Both the position numbers and the translations under genes were made by a program. The notes under the pieces are model-generated. The model saw only the letters and a list, made by a program, of their open reading frames with translations, made no database searches and was not told the DNA's origin. DNA of 64,000 nt, taken from assembly GCA_963782465.1 (NCBI GenBank), contig CAWAJR010000003.1, positions 1,166,121 to 1,230,120 of the forward strand. The letters run 5' to 3'. This DNA is from JAODBJ01 sp963782465. GTDB taxonomy: Bacteria; Actinomycetota; Acidimicrobiia; IMCC26256; PALSA-610. Below, piece by piece: positions 38,252-51,482 of the stretch (within the stretch, counting starts at the first letter, position 1; every line of letters begins with the position of its first letter).

Positions 38252-39165
38252 ATGCGGTCCGGTGGACAAATCGAGAGGGTCCTCGTACAGGTCGCGGCGA
38301 GCCAGCGCGGGGCGTTCACGCGACGCCAAGCTCGGCGAGCAGGCTTCACAGACGACATGATCCGAGCCCGGCTCCAGGGCGGAGCGTGGCAGCAGCCGTA
38401 CCCGGGCGTGTTCGTCCACGCGGCCCGTCCCTTGACCGATGCTGTCCTGCTACGGGCGGCCCTGCTCTTCTCGGGCCCGACGCGTGCGCGTCGTTCCGGT
38501 CCGCCGGAGCCGTGTGGAACCTGGACCGGGTCGCGGCCCCGGTACCGGAGGTCTCGGTACCAAGTGGGCAGCACCCGCGCGCTCCGAAACTGGTGGTCCA
38601 CCGTTCGAAGGCTCTGTGCGCGCATCGAGTCACGGAACGTTCCGGGTTCAGGGTCACGTCGCCCGCACGCACCATCGTCGACCTCGCCGCGGTGCTTGAC
38701 CAAGGTGCCCTGGAGATCGCGCTCGAAAGTGCGCGCCGCCGACGACTGGTGACAGTCGCGGCTGTCCGTCAGGAACTCGGCGCGGTCGCGGGTCGCGGTC
38801 GCGCGGGTGCGCCATCGCTTCGACAACTCCTCGACAACCTTCAGGGGGAACCCGCAACGGCGTCGGTGCTCGAAGTGAGGGCCGCTCGTCTGCTCCGGGA
38901 TTCAGGGCTGCCACCGCCTCGCCGTCAATACCCCGTCGTTCTTGGCGGGCGTCACTACCGTCTTGACTTCGCGTGGCCTTCACAGCGAGTAGCGCTCGAG
39001 ACCGACGGCAGGGCCTACCACGGAGACGCCGACTTCGACCGCGACCGGATGCGATGGTCCGACTTCGCGACGGGCGGATGGCGCTTGCTCATCGCTACCT
39101 GGGCCGACGTCACTCGCGCGTCCGATCACCTCTTGCACAAGCTCGAACTCGCGCTCGCCGCGTGA
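38252..39165 (+). CDS. AbiEi-like N-terminus plus DUF559 endonuclease-like domain (frameshifted)
   Basis: About 304 residues if repaired, from ATG 38252 with GGAAGGGAG upstream. The N-terminal winged helix (VAASQRGAFTRRQARRAGFTDDMIRARLQGGAW) resembles AbiEi-type antitoxin domains. The C-terminus (RRQYPVVLGGRHYRLDFAWPSQRVALETDGRAYHG, then RDRMRWSDFATGGWRLL) is the DUF559/Vsr-like PD-(D/E)XK core. The frame breaks at GGGCCC 38473-38478. Such solitary proteins are common in actinobacteria and no partner toxin is present. Function unknown. Confidence 0.75.
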
Positions 39166-39283
39166 CGTCCAATGGACGGAATACAGGCTGTGTGCCCAGA
39201 TCTCGTCCAGTGGAGCGCTACGACCAACGGGCGGGTGGCGGCCGGTAACGTGACGGGGTCGTCGGCATTCTTCGGAGGAACCG

Positions 39284-41104
39284 GTGCGCATCGCCGCGCT
39301 CGTCAAGCAGATCCCGAAGTTCGAGGAGATGGAACTCGGTCCCGACGGCCGGCTGCGCCGCGACGGCATCGAGCTCGAACTCAACGCCTACTGCCGGCGC
39401 GCGGTGAGCCAGGCCGTCGCGCTGGCGGCCGACCCGAGCCCCGAACGCGCGGGGAGCACCGTGACGGTGATCACGCTCGGCCCACCGAGCGCCGAAGACG
39501 CGCTCCGCGAAGCGATCGCGTGGGGCCTCGACCGCAACGTCGACACCCGCGGCGTGCTCGTGAGCGATCCGGCGTTCGCCGGTTCCGACACGCTCGCAAC
39601 GGCGCGTGCGCTCGCCGCCACCATCACGCGCCTCGGGCCGTTCGATCTCGTGCTCACGGGCCGCAACTCGGTCGACGCCGACACCGGCCAGGTCGGCGCC
39701 GAAGTCGCGGAGCTGCTCGACCAGCCGTTCCTCACCGGTGTCCGCTACCTGTCGGTCGCCACCGATCACGTCGAGGCTCGCTGCGAGCACGACGACGGGT
39801 GGCTCCAGGCCGAAGTGACGCTGCCGGCGGTGCTCAGCTGCGCGGAGCGGCTCATCGACCCGGCGAAGGTCGACCCTGAAGGTCGCGCCGCGGTGCCCGC
39901 CGATCGGATCACGACGCTCACCGCCGCCGATCTCGGCGACGGCCCGTGGGGCCAGGCGGCCAGCCCGACGTGGGTCGGGCCCGTGAAGGTGCTCGCGCAC
40001 GAACGGCTCCGCAAGCGTGACGCGACCGCGCCGCTCGCGAAGCAGGTGCGCGACGCGGTCGCCTTGCTCGTCCAGCGCGGCGCGCTCCACGAGCCCGCCG
40101 ACACCGCGACGAGCGAGGGCGCGCAGGTGCCGGTACCGGCGCCGGGCGGCGCGTTCGACGTCCCGCTGGTCGCGGTCGTGATCGAACCTGATCGGGGCCA
40201 CGCGACCCGAGAGCTGCTGGGCGCCGCGGCCCGCATCGCCCGCGAGATCGACGGTGACGCGGTCGCGTTCACCGTGCGCGACGAAGACCCGGCGACGTTG
40301 TCGGCGTGGGGTGCCGACCTCCTCGTGCGCGCGCAGGTCGAGAACGTCGAGGAAGATGTCGCGTACGCGCTCGCGCAGTGGGCGAACGCGACCGAACCGT
40401 GGGCGGTACTCGCGGGGAGCACCGCGTGGGGTCGCGAGGTCGCGTCGCGGGTCGCGGCGCGGCTCGGCGCGGGCCTCACCGGCGACGCGGTCGAACTCGA
40501 CGTCGAAGACGGCCGGCTCGTCGCGTGGAAACCGGCCTTCGGTGGGCAACTGGTGGCCGCGATCACGTCGACGTCGCCGGTGCAGATGGCGACAGTGCGA
40601 GCCGGCGTGCTTCCCACCCTGCCGCCTCGCGACGCACGGGAACTTCCCGCGACCTCCTTGATGGTGGAACCACGCGGTCGCGTCCGCGTGCTCGCCCGCA
40701 CCCGCGACGACGACATCGAGGTGCTCGCCGACGCGCGGGCGGTGATCGGTGTCGGGACCGGCGTGCCGCCCGAGCGCTACGACGAACTCGAACCGTTGCG
40801 CACCGTGCTCGGAGCCGAACTCGGTGCCACCCGCAAGGTCACCGACAAGGGATGGCTCCCCCACGCCCGCCAGGTCGGGATCACCGGTCGCGCGATCGCG
40901 CCTCGACTGTTCGTGAGCATCGGCGCGAGCGGCAAGTTCAACCACATCGTGGGCGTTCGTGCCGCCGGAACCGTGCTCGCGATCAACGCCGATCCCGACG
41001 CGCTGGTGTTCGACGCGGCGGATGCCGGCATCGTCGGCGATTGGAGCGACGTGCTGCCGATCCTCGTCGCCGAACTCGAAACCGCGATCGCCGCCGCCCG
41101 CTGA
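39284..41104 (+). CDS. Electron-transfer flavoprotein, beta and alpha subunits fused
   Basis: A 606-residue protein from GTG 39284, with GGAGGA four bases before. Residues 1-270 are ETF-beta (LVKQIP, LNAYCRRAVSQAVALA, LTGRNSVDADTGQVGAEVAELL). From about residue 287 (VPLVAVVIEP) it is ETF-alpha, with AFGGQLVAAITSTSPVQMATVRAGV and the FAD domain RKVTDKGWLPHARQVGITGRAIAPRLFVSIG and INADPDALVFDAADAGIVGDW. ETF takes electrons from acyl-CoA dehydrogenases, of which there are six in this window. Beta-alpha fusion in one chain is unusual. Confidence 0.88.
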   Translation: MRIAALVKQIPKFEEMELGPDGRLRRDGIELELNAYCRRAVSQAVALAADPSPERAGSTVTVITLGPPSAEDALREAIAWGLDRNVDTRGVLVSDPAFAGSDTLATARALAATITRLGPFDLVLTGRNSVDADTGQVGAEVAELLDQPFLTGVRYLSVATDHVEARCEHDDGWLQAEVTLPAVLSCAERLIDPAKVDPEGRAAVPADRITTLTAADLGDGPWGQAASPTWVGPVKVLAHERLRKRDATAPLAKQVRDAVALLVQRGALHEPADTATSEGAQVPVPAPGGAFDVPLVAVVIEPDRGHATRELLGAAARIAREIDGDAVAFTVRDEDPATLSAWGADLLVRAQVENVEEDVAYALAQWANATEPWAVLAGSTAWGREVASRVAARLGAGLTGDAVELDVEDGRLVAWKPAFGGQLVAAITSTSPVQMATVRAGVLPTLPPRDARELPATSLMVEPRGRVRVLARTRDDDIEVLADARAVIGVGTGVPPERYDELEPLRTVLGAELGATRKVTDKGWLPHARQVGITGRAIAPRLFVSIGASGKFNHIVGVRAAGTVLAINADPDALVFDAADAGIVGDWSDVLPILVAELETAIAAAR

Positions 41105-41117
41105 CTTCCGCCGCGGG

Positions 41118-41627
41118 TCAGTTCGCGGGTTGCTTCTCGGGGCGCCAGAAGACCGCCAGCAACGTCGCGGCACCGCCGACGCCGACGATCAGCGTGGTGA
41201 CCAGACCGTCCCAGCCGTGGAAGATCTTCGCGTGCCGGTCGATCGAGTACCGACCGGCGCCCATCGTCCCGATTGCGACGCAAACGAACGAGATGAACGC
41301 GACGTACTCCCAGCCTTGCCCGGGCTTGAAGATGAAGAAGCCGTTCTTGCGGTGCGCGGTCATCCACGCGACGAGCATCACGCCGAGTACTCCCCCGGCC
41401 GCGACCGGTGTGAGGAAACCGAGGATGAGCAGCACACCGGATACAAGTTCGGTCGTCGACGCCAACCACGCGTGCAGAATGCCCGGCTTCATCCCCATGC
41501 TGGCGAACCAGCCGCTGGTGCCCTTGATCTTCCCGCCGCCGAAAATGTGGTTGTAACCGTGCGCCATGATCATGAGCGCCGTCACCACGCGCAGCAGGAG
41601 CAGCGCGAAGTTCACTTGGTCCGACAC
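41118..41627 (-). CDS. DoxX-family membrane protein
   Basis: A 169-residue protein from GTG 41627 with AGGCGAG upstream. It has four hydrophobic helices: FALLLLRVVTALMIMAHGYNHIFG, an ELVSGVLLILGFLTPVAAGGVLGVMLVAWMTAH pair, and a final VTTLIVGVGGAATLLAVFW. The HGYNHIFGG motif and layout fit DoxX/SURF4-like proteins. Function in this organism is unknown; some relatives act in thiosulfate oxidation or redox homeostasis. Divergent from the pyruvate oxidoreductase. Confidence 0.82.
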   Translation of the reverse strand: MSDQVNFALLLLRVVTALMIMAHGYNHIFGGGKIKGTSGWFASMGMKPGILHAWLASTTELVSGVLLILGFLTPVAAGGVLGVMLVAWMTAHRKNGFFIFKPGQGWEYVAFISFVCVAIGTMGAGRYSIDRHAKIFHGWDGLVTTLIVGVGGAATLLAVFWRPEKQPAN

Positions 41628-41669
41628 GTGCTCGCCTCTCGTCGTCTCAACGGGGATTTCTAGCGCGTA

Positions 41670-41681
41670 GGACCAAGGTCC
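41670..41681. promoter_or_regulatory. Palindrome GGACCAAGGTCC in a divergent promoter region
   Basis: GGACC-AA-GGTCC lies between the divergent DoxX and pyruvate oxidoreductase genes. It shares the GGAC-N4-GTCC core and right half (GTCCC) of DosR/DevR-type hypoxia boxes, but the flanks match poorly. Possible operator only. Confidence 0.3.
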
Positions 41682-41767
41682 CAACGCCTCTCCCCTTCGC
41701 CCCTGGCAATCGGCCCTCAGGTTCCCGATCATGGGTTGGTCCGCCGCCGTGCAAGAAAGGCCGCCCA

Positions 41768-45366
<3,599 letters not shown>

Positions 45367-45370
<4 letters not shown>

Positions 45371-46389
45371 CGACAACGCTGACGACCACCTACATGGGCA
45401 TGCAACTTCCGCACCCGCTGGTCGCGTCGGCCGGGCCACTCACGGGGCGGCTCGAGTCGCTGTGCCGGCTCGAGGATGCCGGTGTCGCCGCAGTGGTGCT
45501 CCCGAGCTTGTTCGAAGAGGACGTCGTCAGCGCGGCGGAGGAGGCGCAACGCCTCTACGAACCACCCGACGGCTTCTCGGCCGAGTCGGAGTCGTTCCTG
45601 CCCGAACTGCCGGCGGCGCCGACGATGGTCGAGCGTCACCTGCAGTTCGTATCGGACGCGAAGGCGGCGCTGGCGATCCCGGTGATCGCGAGCCTCAACG
45701 GCGTGTCGTCGGGCGGTTGGGTCCGCTACGCCACCGAACTCGAAGCGGCCGGCGCCGACGCGCTCGAACTGAACCTTTACTTCGTCGCCGCCGACGCGAC
45801 GCGCTCGGGCGGGGAGGTCGAGGCGCAGTACGTCGAACTGGTTCGCGCCGTGCGCGCTGCCGTATCGGTACCGGTCGCGGTGAAGCTCTCGCCGTTCTTC
45901 AGCGCCACCGCGCACAGCGCCCGCCAACTGGCGGCGGCCGGCGCCGATGCCCTCGTGCTGTTCAACCGCTTCTACCAGCCCGACATCGACCTCGAGACGC
46001 TCGACGTCCTGCCGACGATCAGCCTGAGCTCGTCGGCCGATCTCCGGTTGCCGTTGCGCTGGGTCGCGATCCTCAACGGTCAGGTGCCGTGCTCGCTGGC
46101 ACTGTCGAGCGGCGTCCACACCGCCGAAGACGCGGTGAAGGCGATCCTCGCCGGCGCGAACGTGGTGATGACGACCTCGGCGTTGTTGCGGCACGGCCCG
46201 AAACACCTGCACGTGCTGCTCGACGGGATCGAGCAATGGCTCGAAGGCCACGAGTACGAATCGGTCGAGCAGGCCTGCGGGAGCGTCAGCCGCCGGGCGG
46301 TCGCCGACCCCGACCGGTACGAACGGGCGAACTACGTCGAGATCCTCCACCGGTACACGCGGCACTTCTCCGAGCAGCCGCTCGGCTGA
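45367..46389 (+). CDS. Dihydroorotate dehydrogenase-like flavoprotein
   Basis: A 340-residue TIM-barrel protein starting in an ATGA overlap with nifJ. TTYMGMQLPHPLVASAGPLTGRLESLCRLEDAGVAAVVLPSLFEED is the class 1 dihydroorotate-dehydrogenase-like N-terminus. NGVSSGGWVRYATELEAAGADALELNLYFV and VKLSPFF follow. SSGVHTAEDAVKAILAGANVVMTTSALL binds flavin phosphate. Such proteins are often found next to PFOR genes, and a pyrimidine role is doubtful there. It is probably co-expressed with PFOR by translational coupling. Confidence 0.85.
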
Positions 46390-46453
46390 CGCGTCCCGCA
46401 CGCCCGCAGTCGTTGGACGGGCCCCGCCACCACGCCGAGGGGCTACGGTGCGC

Positions 46454-46469
46454 CTGACACGCACGTCAG
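46454..46469. promoter_or_regulatory. Operator candidate CTGAC-N6-GTCAG, site 4
   Basis: CTGAC-ACGCAC-GTCAG, 17 bases before the ATG of the P450 that heads a five-gene catabolic cluster. Confidence 0.6.
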
Positions 46470-46486
46470 CAACTCGGAGCACGACG

Positions 46487-47775
46487 ATGACGAGCCCTTC
46501 CGACACGACCGCCGGCGACACCTCGGCCGGCACTACGGGCGCGACCGCGGACGAGGACGACCCGTTCGAACAGTTCAACCGGAGCGCGGGGATCGGCGTC
46601 GTCGAGAACCCCTACCCGCTGTTCGCGATGGTGCGGCCGCAGTCGCCGATGCTGAAGGAAGACATGCTCGCCATGGTGGGCATGGAGAACGACACGGGGA
46701 TGCAGATCAGCGCGGCCGACGTCCCCGACGTGTTCACCGCCTTCAGCTTCGAGGCCGTGCAAACCGTGCTGCGCGACGGCGAGACGTTCTCGTCGTCGGG
46801 GTACGCCGACGTGATGGGCCAGGTGATGGGCCACACGATCCTCGAAATGGACGAACCGGAACACCATCTCTACCGCGGCCTCGTGCAGCAGGCGTTCAGT
46901 CGCAAGGCGATGGAGTCGTGGGAACGCGACCTCGTCGTCGGCGTGGTCGACGAGCACATCGACGCGTTCATCGACCGCGGCCACGCCGATCTGGTCCGCG
47001 AGCTCACGTTCCCCTTCCCGGTCGTGGTGATCGCCCGCCTCCTCGGGCTTCCCCGCGCCGACCTGCCCTGGTTCCATCGCAAGGCCGTCGAGCTCATCAG
47101 CGTCGGCTTCGACATGGACCTCGGCATCAAGGCCTCGGGCGAACTGAAGGAATACTTCTGCGGGATCATCAGCGAGCGGCGCGCGCACCCCGCCGACGAC
47201 GTGATCAGCGTGCTCGAGCAAGCCGAGCTCGAAGGGGTGCGCCTCGACGACGACGCGATCTGCGCGTTCCTGCGGCTGCTGCTGCCGGCCGGCGCGGAAA
47301 CCACGTACCGATCGTCGAGCAACCTGCTGTTCGGCCTGCTGTCGAACCCCGACCAGCTCGACGGGTTGCGCAACGACCGCGGGCTCATGACCCAGGCCAT
47401 CGAGGAAGGATTGCGCTGGGAGCCGCCGCTGCTCACGATCATGCGCACCGCGACACGCGACACCGTCGTCGACGGGGTCGACGTGCCGGCCGGCGCGACG
47501 GTCATCGTCAACATGGGCTCCGCGAACCACGACGAGAAGGTGTGGGACCGGCCCGACGAGTTCGACCTGTTCCGACCACCGAAGCAACACATGGCGTTCG
47601 CGTGGGCCCGCACATGTGCCTCGGCCTGCATCTCGCCCGGATGGAGACCCGCGTCGCGTTGGGCCGCCTCCTCGACCGTCTCCCGAACCTCCGGTTCGAC
47701 CCCGCCGCCGACGCGCCCTACATCACCGGCCTGACGTTCCGGGCCCCCAACGCACTCCCGGTGGTGTTCGGATGA
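46487..47775 (+). CDS. Cytochrome P450 (frameshifted)
   Basis: About 429 residues if repaired, from ATG 46487 with GGAG upstream. An acid/threonine-rich N-terminal tail precedes the core. The I-helix (LLPAGAETTYRSS), ExxR (EEGLRWEPP) and heme loop (WGPHMCLGLHLARME) are present. The frame breaks at GGGCCC 47604-47609, just before the heme cysteine: FAWGPHMC needs one more G. First gene of an operon joined by four-base overlaps, preceded by operator site 4. It probably oxidises a hydrophobic substrate for the downstream SDR. Confidence 0.87.
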
Positions 47776-48260
47776 CCGCCTTCAGTCGCGACGAGATCGT
47801 CGCCACCATGGACCGCTACATCGCGGTGCGCGACGCGATCGACGCGGGGAACGGAACGTGGGCCGACCTCGCCCAGTTCTTCACCGACGACGCCGTCTTC
47901 ATCGACCCCGCCTGGGGCCGGGTCGAGGGCCTCGACGAGATGCGCCGCACCGTGTTCGGCGAGGCCATGAACGGCCTCGAATCGTGGAAGTTCCCCACCG
48001 ACTTCTACGCGATCGAAGGCAACACCGTCGTGTGCAAATGGCGCCAGGTGATGCCGGGCCACCACGACGACGGTCGCCCATACCAGCAGTCGGGCGTCTC
48101 GACGATGGTGTACGCGGGCAACGGCAAGTTTTGCTACGAAGAAGACCTGCTCAACATGGTGCACGTCTTCGAAGACATGAAAGCCAGCGACTTCAAGGTC
48201 ACGCCCGCCGTGGGCATGCCGCCGAAGCGGCCGAACCGCGACTTCACCCGTCCGGCATGA
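47772..48260 (+). CDS. SnoaL-like/NTF2-fold protein
   Basis: A 162-residue protein in an ATGA overlap with the P450. The helix-strand order (IVATMDRYIAVRDAIDAGNGTWADLAQFFTDDAVFIDPAWGRVEGLDEMRRTVF, then YAIEGNTVVCKWRQVMPG) matches the SnoaL/NTF2-like family, which includes cyclases, isomerases and dehydratases with small hydrophobic pockets. Asp and His candidates exist, but none can be called catalytic. It overlaps the next gene by four bases. Confidence 0.82.
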   Translation: MTAFSRDEIVATMDRYIAVRDAIDAGNGTWADLAQFFTDDAVFIDPAWGRVEGLDEMRRTVFGEAMNGLESWKFPTDFYAIEGNTVVCKWRQVMPGHHDDGRPYQQSGVSTMVYAGNGKFCYEEDLLNMVHVFEDMKASDFKVTPAVGMPPKRPNRDFTRPA

Positions 48261-49303
48261 CCTACCGCGTCATCCAATGGGCGACCGGCGGCGTCGGGCG
48301 CGCCGCGATCGAAGCCGTGCTCCAACATCCCGACCTCGAACTCGTCGGCTGCTGGGTGCACAGCGCGGCCAAAGACGGCAAGGACGTGGGTGAGATCATC
48401 GGTACCGCACCGATCGGCGTGACCGCGAGCGCCGACATCGATCAAGTGCTCGCGATCGACGCCGACTGCGTCGTGTACTCACCCGTGATCGCCGACCCGA
48501 AGGTCGTCGCCCGCATCCTGCAGTCGGGCAAGAACGTCGTGTCGCCCGTGGGCTGGTGGTACCCGGCGCGCGACCAGGTGACCGACCTCGAAGCCGCCGC
48601 GGTCGACGCAGGGGTCACGTTGCACGGCACCGGCATCCATCCCGGCGGCATCACCGAACGTTTCCCGCTGATGGTCTCCGCGCTCTCCAGCGGTATCACG
48701 CACGTGCGCGCCGAAGAGTTCTCCGACATCCGCACCTACGCGGCTCCCACCGTCGTGCACGACGTGATGCTGTTCGGCAAGACGCCGGAAGAAGCCGCCC
48801 AGAGCATCATGACGACCGTGCTCGGGCACGGCTTCAAACAATCGGTGCGTATGGTGGCCGACGAACTCGGGTTCGCGATCGAACCCGAACTGCGTACCAC
48901 CCACGAGGTTGCCGTCGCGACGAAACCGATCGATTCGCCGATCGGCGCGATCGCTCCCGGTCTCGTCGCCGCGCAACGGTTCCGCTGGGAAGGGATGATC
49001 GGCGGCGAACCGGTCGTGACCGCGGCAGTCAACTGGTTCATGGGGCAGGAGCACCTGGACCCCGCGTGGTCGTTCGGGCCGGAAGGTGAACGGTTCGAGG
49101 TGGAGATCACCGGCGACCCACCGGTGCGCCTCAGCTTCCACGGTCTGCATCCCGACACCATCGACGAGGGGCTCACCCGCAACCGCGGGATCGTCGCCAC
49201 TGCGAACCACTGCGTCAACTCGATCCCGTACGTGTGCGACGCGGCGCCCGGCATCAAGACCTACCTCGACCTCCCGCTGATCGCGGGCCGCGCCAAACGA
49301 TGA
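48257..49303 (+). CDS. DapB-like NAD(P)-binding dehydrogenase
   Basis: A 348-residue protein. VIQWATGGVGRAAIEAVLQHPDLELVG is a Rossmann dinucleotide motif, and DADCVVYSPV and NVVSPVGWWYP are like the dihydrodipicolinate reductase N-terminal domain. The C-terminal domain (HGTGIHPGGITERFPLMVSALSSGI) differs from lysine-pathway DapB. Proteins of this type are found in actinobacterial catabolic clusters; relatives include amine dehydrogenases. The reaction is unknown. Start and stop overlap both neighbours (ATGA). Confidence 0.82.
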   Translation: MTYRVIQWATGGVGRAAIEAVLQHPDLELVGCWVHSAAKDGKDVGEIIGTAPIGVTASADIDQVLAIDADCVVYSPVIADPKVVARILQSGKNVVSPVGWWYPARDQVTDLEAAAVDAGVTLHGTGIHPGGITERFPLMVSALSSGITHVRAEEFSDIRTYAAPTVVHDVMLFGKTPEEAAQSIMTTVLGHGFKQSVRMVADELGFAIEPELRTTHEVAVATKPIDSPIGAIAPGLVAAQRFRWEGMIGGEPVVTAAVNWFMGQEHLDPAWSFGPEGERFEVEITGDPPVRLSFHGLHPDTIDEGLTRNRGIVATANHCVNSIPYVCDAAPGIKTYLDLPLIAGRAKR

Positions 49304-50112
49304 TCCTCGACCGGTTCCGTCTCGACGACCGCGTCGCGATCGTCACCGGGGCGGGGAAAGGCATCGGGCGCGGTATCGCCGTCGGCCTCGCCGAAGCCGG
49401 CGCGCACGTGGTGTGCGCGGCACGTACCGAAGCCGACATCGACGCGGCCGCTGCCGACGTGCAGGCGCTCGGCCGTCGCGCGCTCGCAGTACCCACCGAC
49501 GTGATGCAGACCGCATCGCTCGAACATCTCGTCGCGGCGACGATCGCCGAGTTCGGCCGCGTCGACATCCTGGTGAACAACGCCGGCGGCACCCCGCCGA
49601 AACCAGCGATGCGCACCAGCGAAGCGTTCTTCGAGACGGCCTTGCGCTTCAACGTGACCGCCGCGTTCCTGCTCACCAAACTCGTCGCGCAAGAGATGGT
49701 GAACACGGCCGGCGAAGGCGCGGTGGTCAACATCTCGTCGCGTTCGAGCGACATGGTACAGACGAGCTTCGTCGCCTACGGCGCCGCGAAAGCCGCGCTC
49801 AACATGATGACGCGCAACATCGCGGCCGAGCTCGCACCGCGGGTGCGGGTCAACGCGATCTCGGTCGGCGGCGTCGCGACCGCGGGCCTCGAGATGGTGC
49901 TCACCGACGAGAACATCCGGCGCACCTTCGAGGCGAACACCCCGATGCACCGCCCCGGGACCCCCGAAGACATCGCCTGCGCCGCGCTCTACCTCGCCTC
50001 GCCCGCCGCCTCGTGGGTGACGGGCAAGATCTTCCAAATCGACGGTGGCACCGAGGCGCCCGCGTTCACGGTTCCCGTGCCGCCGCTCGAACCGGGGCCC
50101 GAGCACAGCTAG
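49300..50112 (+). CDS. Short-chain dehydrogenase/reductase
   Basis: A 270-residue SDR starting in an ATGA overlap. TGAGKGIGRG is the cofactor motif, NNAGG the structural motif, and the catalytic Ser/Tyr/Lys are in NISSRSSDMVQTSFVAYGAAKAA. DGGTEAPAF is at the C-terminus. It probably oxidises an alcohol formed by the P450. Last gene of the overlapping run. Confidence 0.9.
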   Translation: MILDRFRLDDRVAIVTGAGKGIGRGIAVGLAEAGAHVVCAARTEADIDAAAADVQALGRRALAVPTDVMQTASLEHLVAATIAEFGRVDILVNNAGGTPPKPAMRTSEAFFETALRFNVTAAFLLTKLVAQEMVNTAGEGAVVNISSRSSDMVQTSFVAYGAAKAALNMMTRNIAAELAPRVRVNAISVGGVATAGLEMVLTDENIRRTFEANTPMHRPGTPEDIACAALYLASPAASWVTGKIFQIDGGTEAPAFTVPVPPLEPGPEHS

Positions 50113-50128
50113 GGGCGAGCGACGTACA

Positions 50129-50144
50129 CTGACGCCGACGTCAG
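50129..50144. promoter_or_regulatory. Operator candidate CTGAC-N6-GTCAG, site 5
   Basis: CTGAC-GCCGAC-GTCAG lies 40 bases before the amidohydrolase ATG, in a 72-base gap after the SDR stop. It suggests that the amidohydrolase has its own promoter under the same regulator as the operon upstream. Confidence 0.6.
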
Positions 50145-50184
50145 GTATGCACCGAGCCGGCGGAAGTACAGAGGGGGACGCGAC

Positions 50185-51468
50185 ATGCGTATCGAAGACC
50201 TCGTCCTGGTCAGCGTCGACGACCACGTCGTCGAGCCGCCCGACGTGTTCGAACGTCACCTTGCATCGCAATACAAAGACGCCGCGCCGAAACTCGTCCG
50301 GAAGGATTCCGGGATCGACGTGTGGGCGTTCCAAGGCATGGAACTCCCCAACATCGGGCTCAACGCCGTCGCGGGACGGCCGCCCGAGGAGTACGCGATG
50401 GACCCGACGTCGTTCGACCAGATGCGTTCCGGTTGCTACGACGTGCACGACCGCATCAAAGACATGAACGCCAACGGCGTGCTCGGTTCGATGTGCTTCC
50501 CGTCGTTCCCGCAGTTCACCGGCCAGCTCTTCGCCCGCACCGCGACCAAAGACCCCGATCTCGGGCTCGCGTTGTTGCAGGCCTACAACGACTGGCACAT
50601 CGAAGACTGGTGCGGCGCCTACCCGGGCCGGTTCATCCCGCTCGCGCTCCCCGCGCTCTGGGACCCGGAACTCGCCGCCGCCGAAGCCCGCCGCGTGCAC
50701 GCCAAGGGCTGCCACGCGATCACGTTCTCCGAGAACGTCACCAAGCTCGGCTACCCGAGCATCCACAGCGAGCACTGGGACCCGTTCTTCGCCGCGTGCG
50801 AAGAACTCGACATGGTCGTCTGCCTGCACATCGGCTCGTCGTCGCAGATGGTGATCACCGCCGACGACGCGCCGATGGACGTGCTCATCGTGCTCACGCC
50901 GATCAACATCGTGCAGGCCGCGGCCGACCTCGTGTGGTCGCGCACGCTCAAGAAGTTCCCCCACCTGAAGTTCGCGCTCTCCGAGGGCGGCATCGGCTGG
51001 ATCCCCTACTTCCGCGAACGCCTCGACTACACCTACGACCGGCATCGCTTCTGGACCGGCCAGGACATGGGCGACCGGACGCCGAGCCAGGTGTTCGACG
51101 AACAGCTCGTGGTGTGCTTCATCGACGACCCGGTCGGGGTCGAGATGCGCCACAAGATGAACATCGACATGATCACGTGGGAATGCGACTACCCGCACTC
51201 CGACTCGACGTGGCCGCAATCACCCGAATTCGTGATGAAGCAGATGGAAGGCGTCTCCGACCCCGACATCGACAAGATCACGCACGGGAACGCGATGCGC
51301 CTCTTCCACTACGACCCGTTCTCGGTGCTCGGCGGCCGCGAGAAATGCAACGTCGGCGCGCTCCGCCAACAGGCAACCGGTTGGGACGTGACCATCAAAG
51401 CGCAAGGCATCAAGGCGAGCGCGTCGGGGGCAGCCGACCTCCTCAAGATGTCACGCAGCACCGACTGA
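50185..51468 (+). CDS. Amidohydrolase family protein
   Basis: A 427-residue TIM-barrel hydrolase or decarboxylase of the amidohydrolase-2 class. SVDDHVVEPPDVFERHL is the metal-binding start (DxH-like). HIEDWCGAYPGRFIPLALPALWDPELAAAE and LHIGSS follow, and EGGIGWIPYFRERLDYTYDRH and DYPHSDSTWP end the fold. Family members include decarboxylases and C-C hydrolases of aromatic and lipid catabolism. RBS AGGGGG lies upstream. Confidence 0.88.
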   Translation: MRIEDLVLVSVDDHVVEPPDVFERHLASQYKDAAPKLVRKDSGIDVWAFQGMELPNIGLNAVAGRPPEEYAMDPTSFDQMRSGCYDVHDRIKDMNANGVLGSMCFPSFPQFTGQLFARTATKDPDLGLALLQAYNDWHIEDWCGAYPGRFIPLALPALWDPELAAAEARRVHAKGCHAITFSENVTKLGYPSIHSEHWDPFFAACEELDMVVCLHIGSSSQMVITADDAPMDVLIVLTPINIVQAAADLVWSRTLKKFPHLKFALSEGGIGWIPYFRERLDYTYDRHRFWTGQDMGDRTPSQVFDEQLVVCFIDDPVGVEMRHKMNIDMITWECDYPHSDSTWPQSPEFVMKQMEGVSDPDIDKITHGNAMRLFHYDPFSVLGGREKCNVGALRQQATGWDVTIKAQGIKASASGAADLLKMSRSTD

Positions 51469-51482
51469 ACCTCCCGGCCGGG

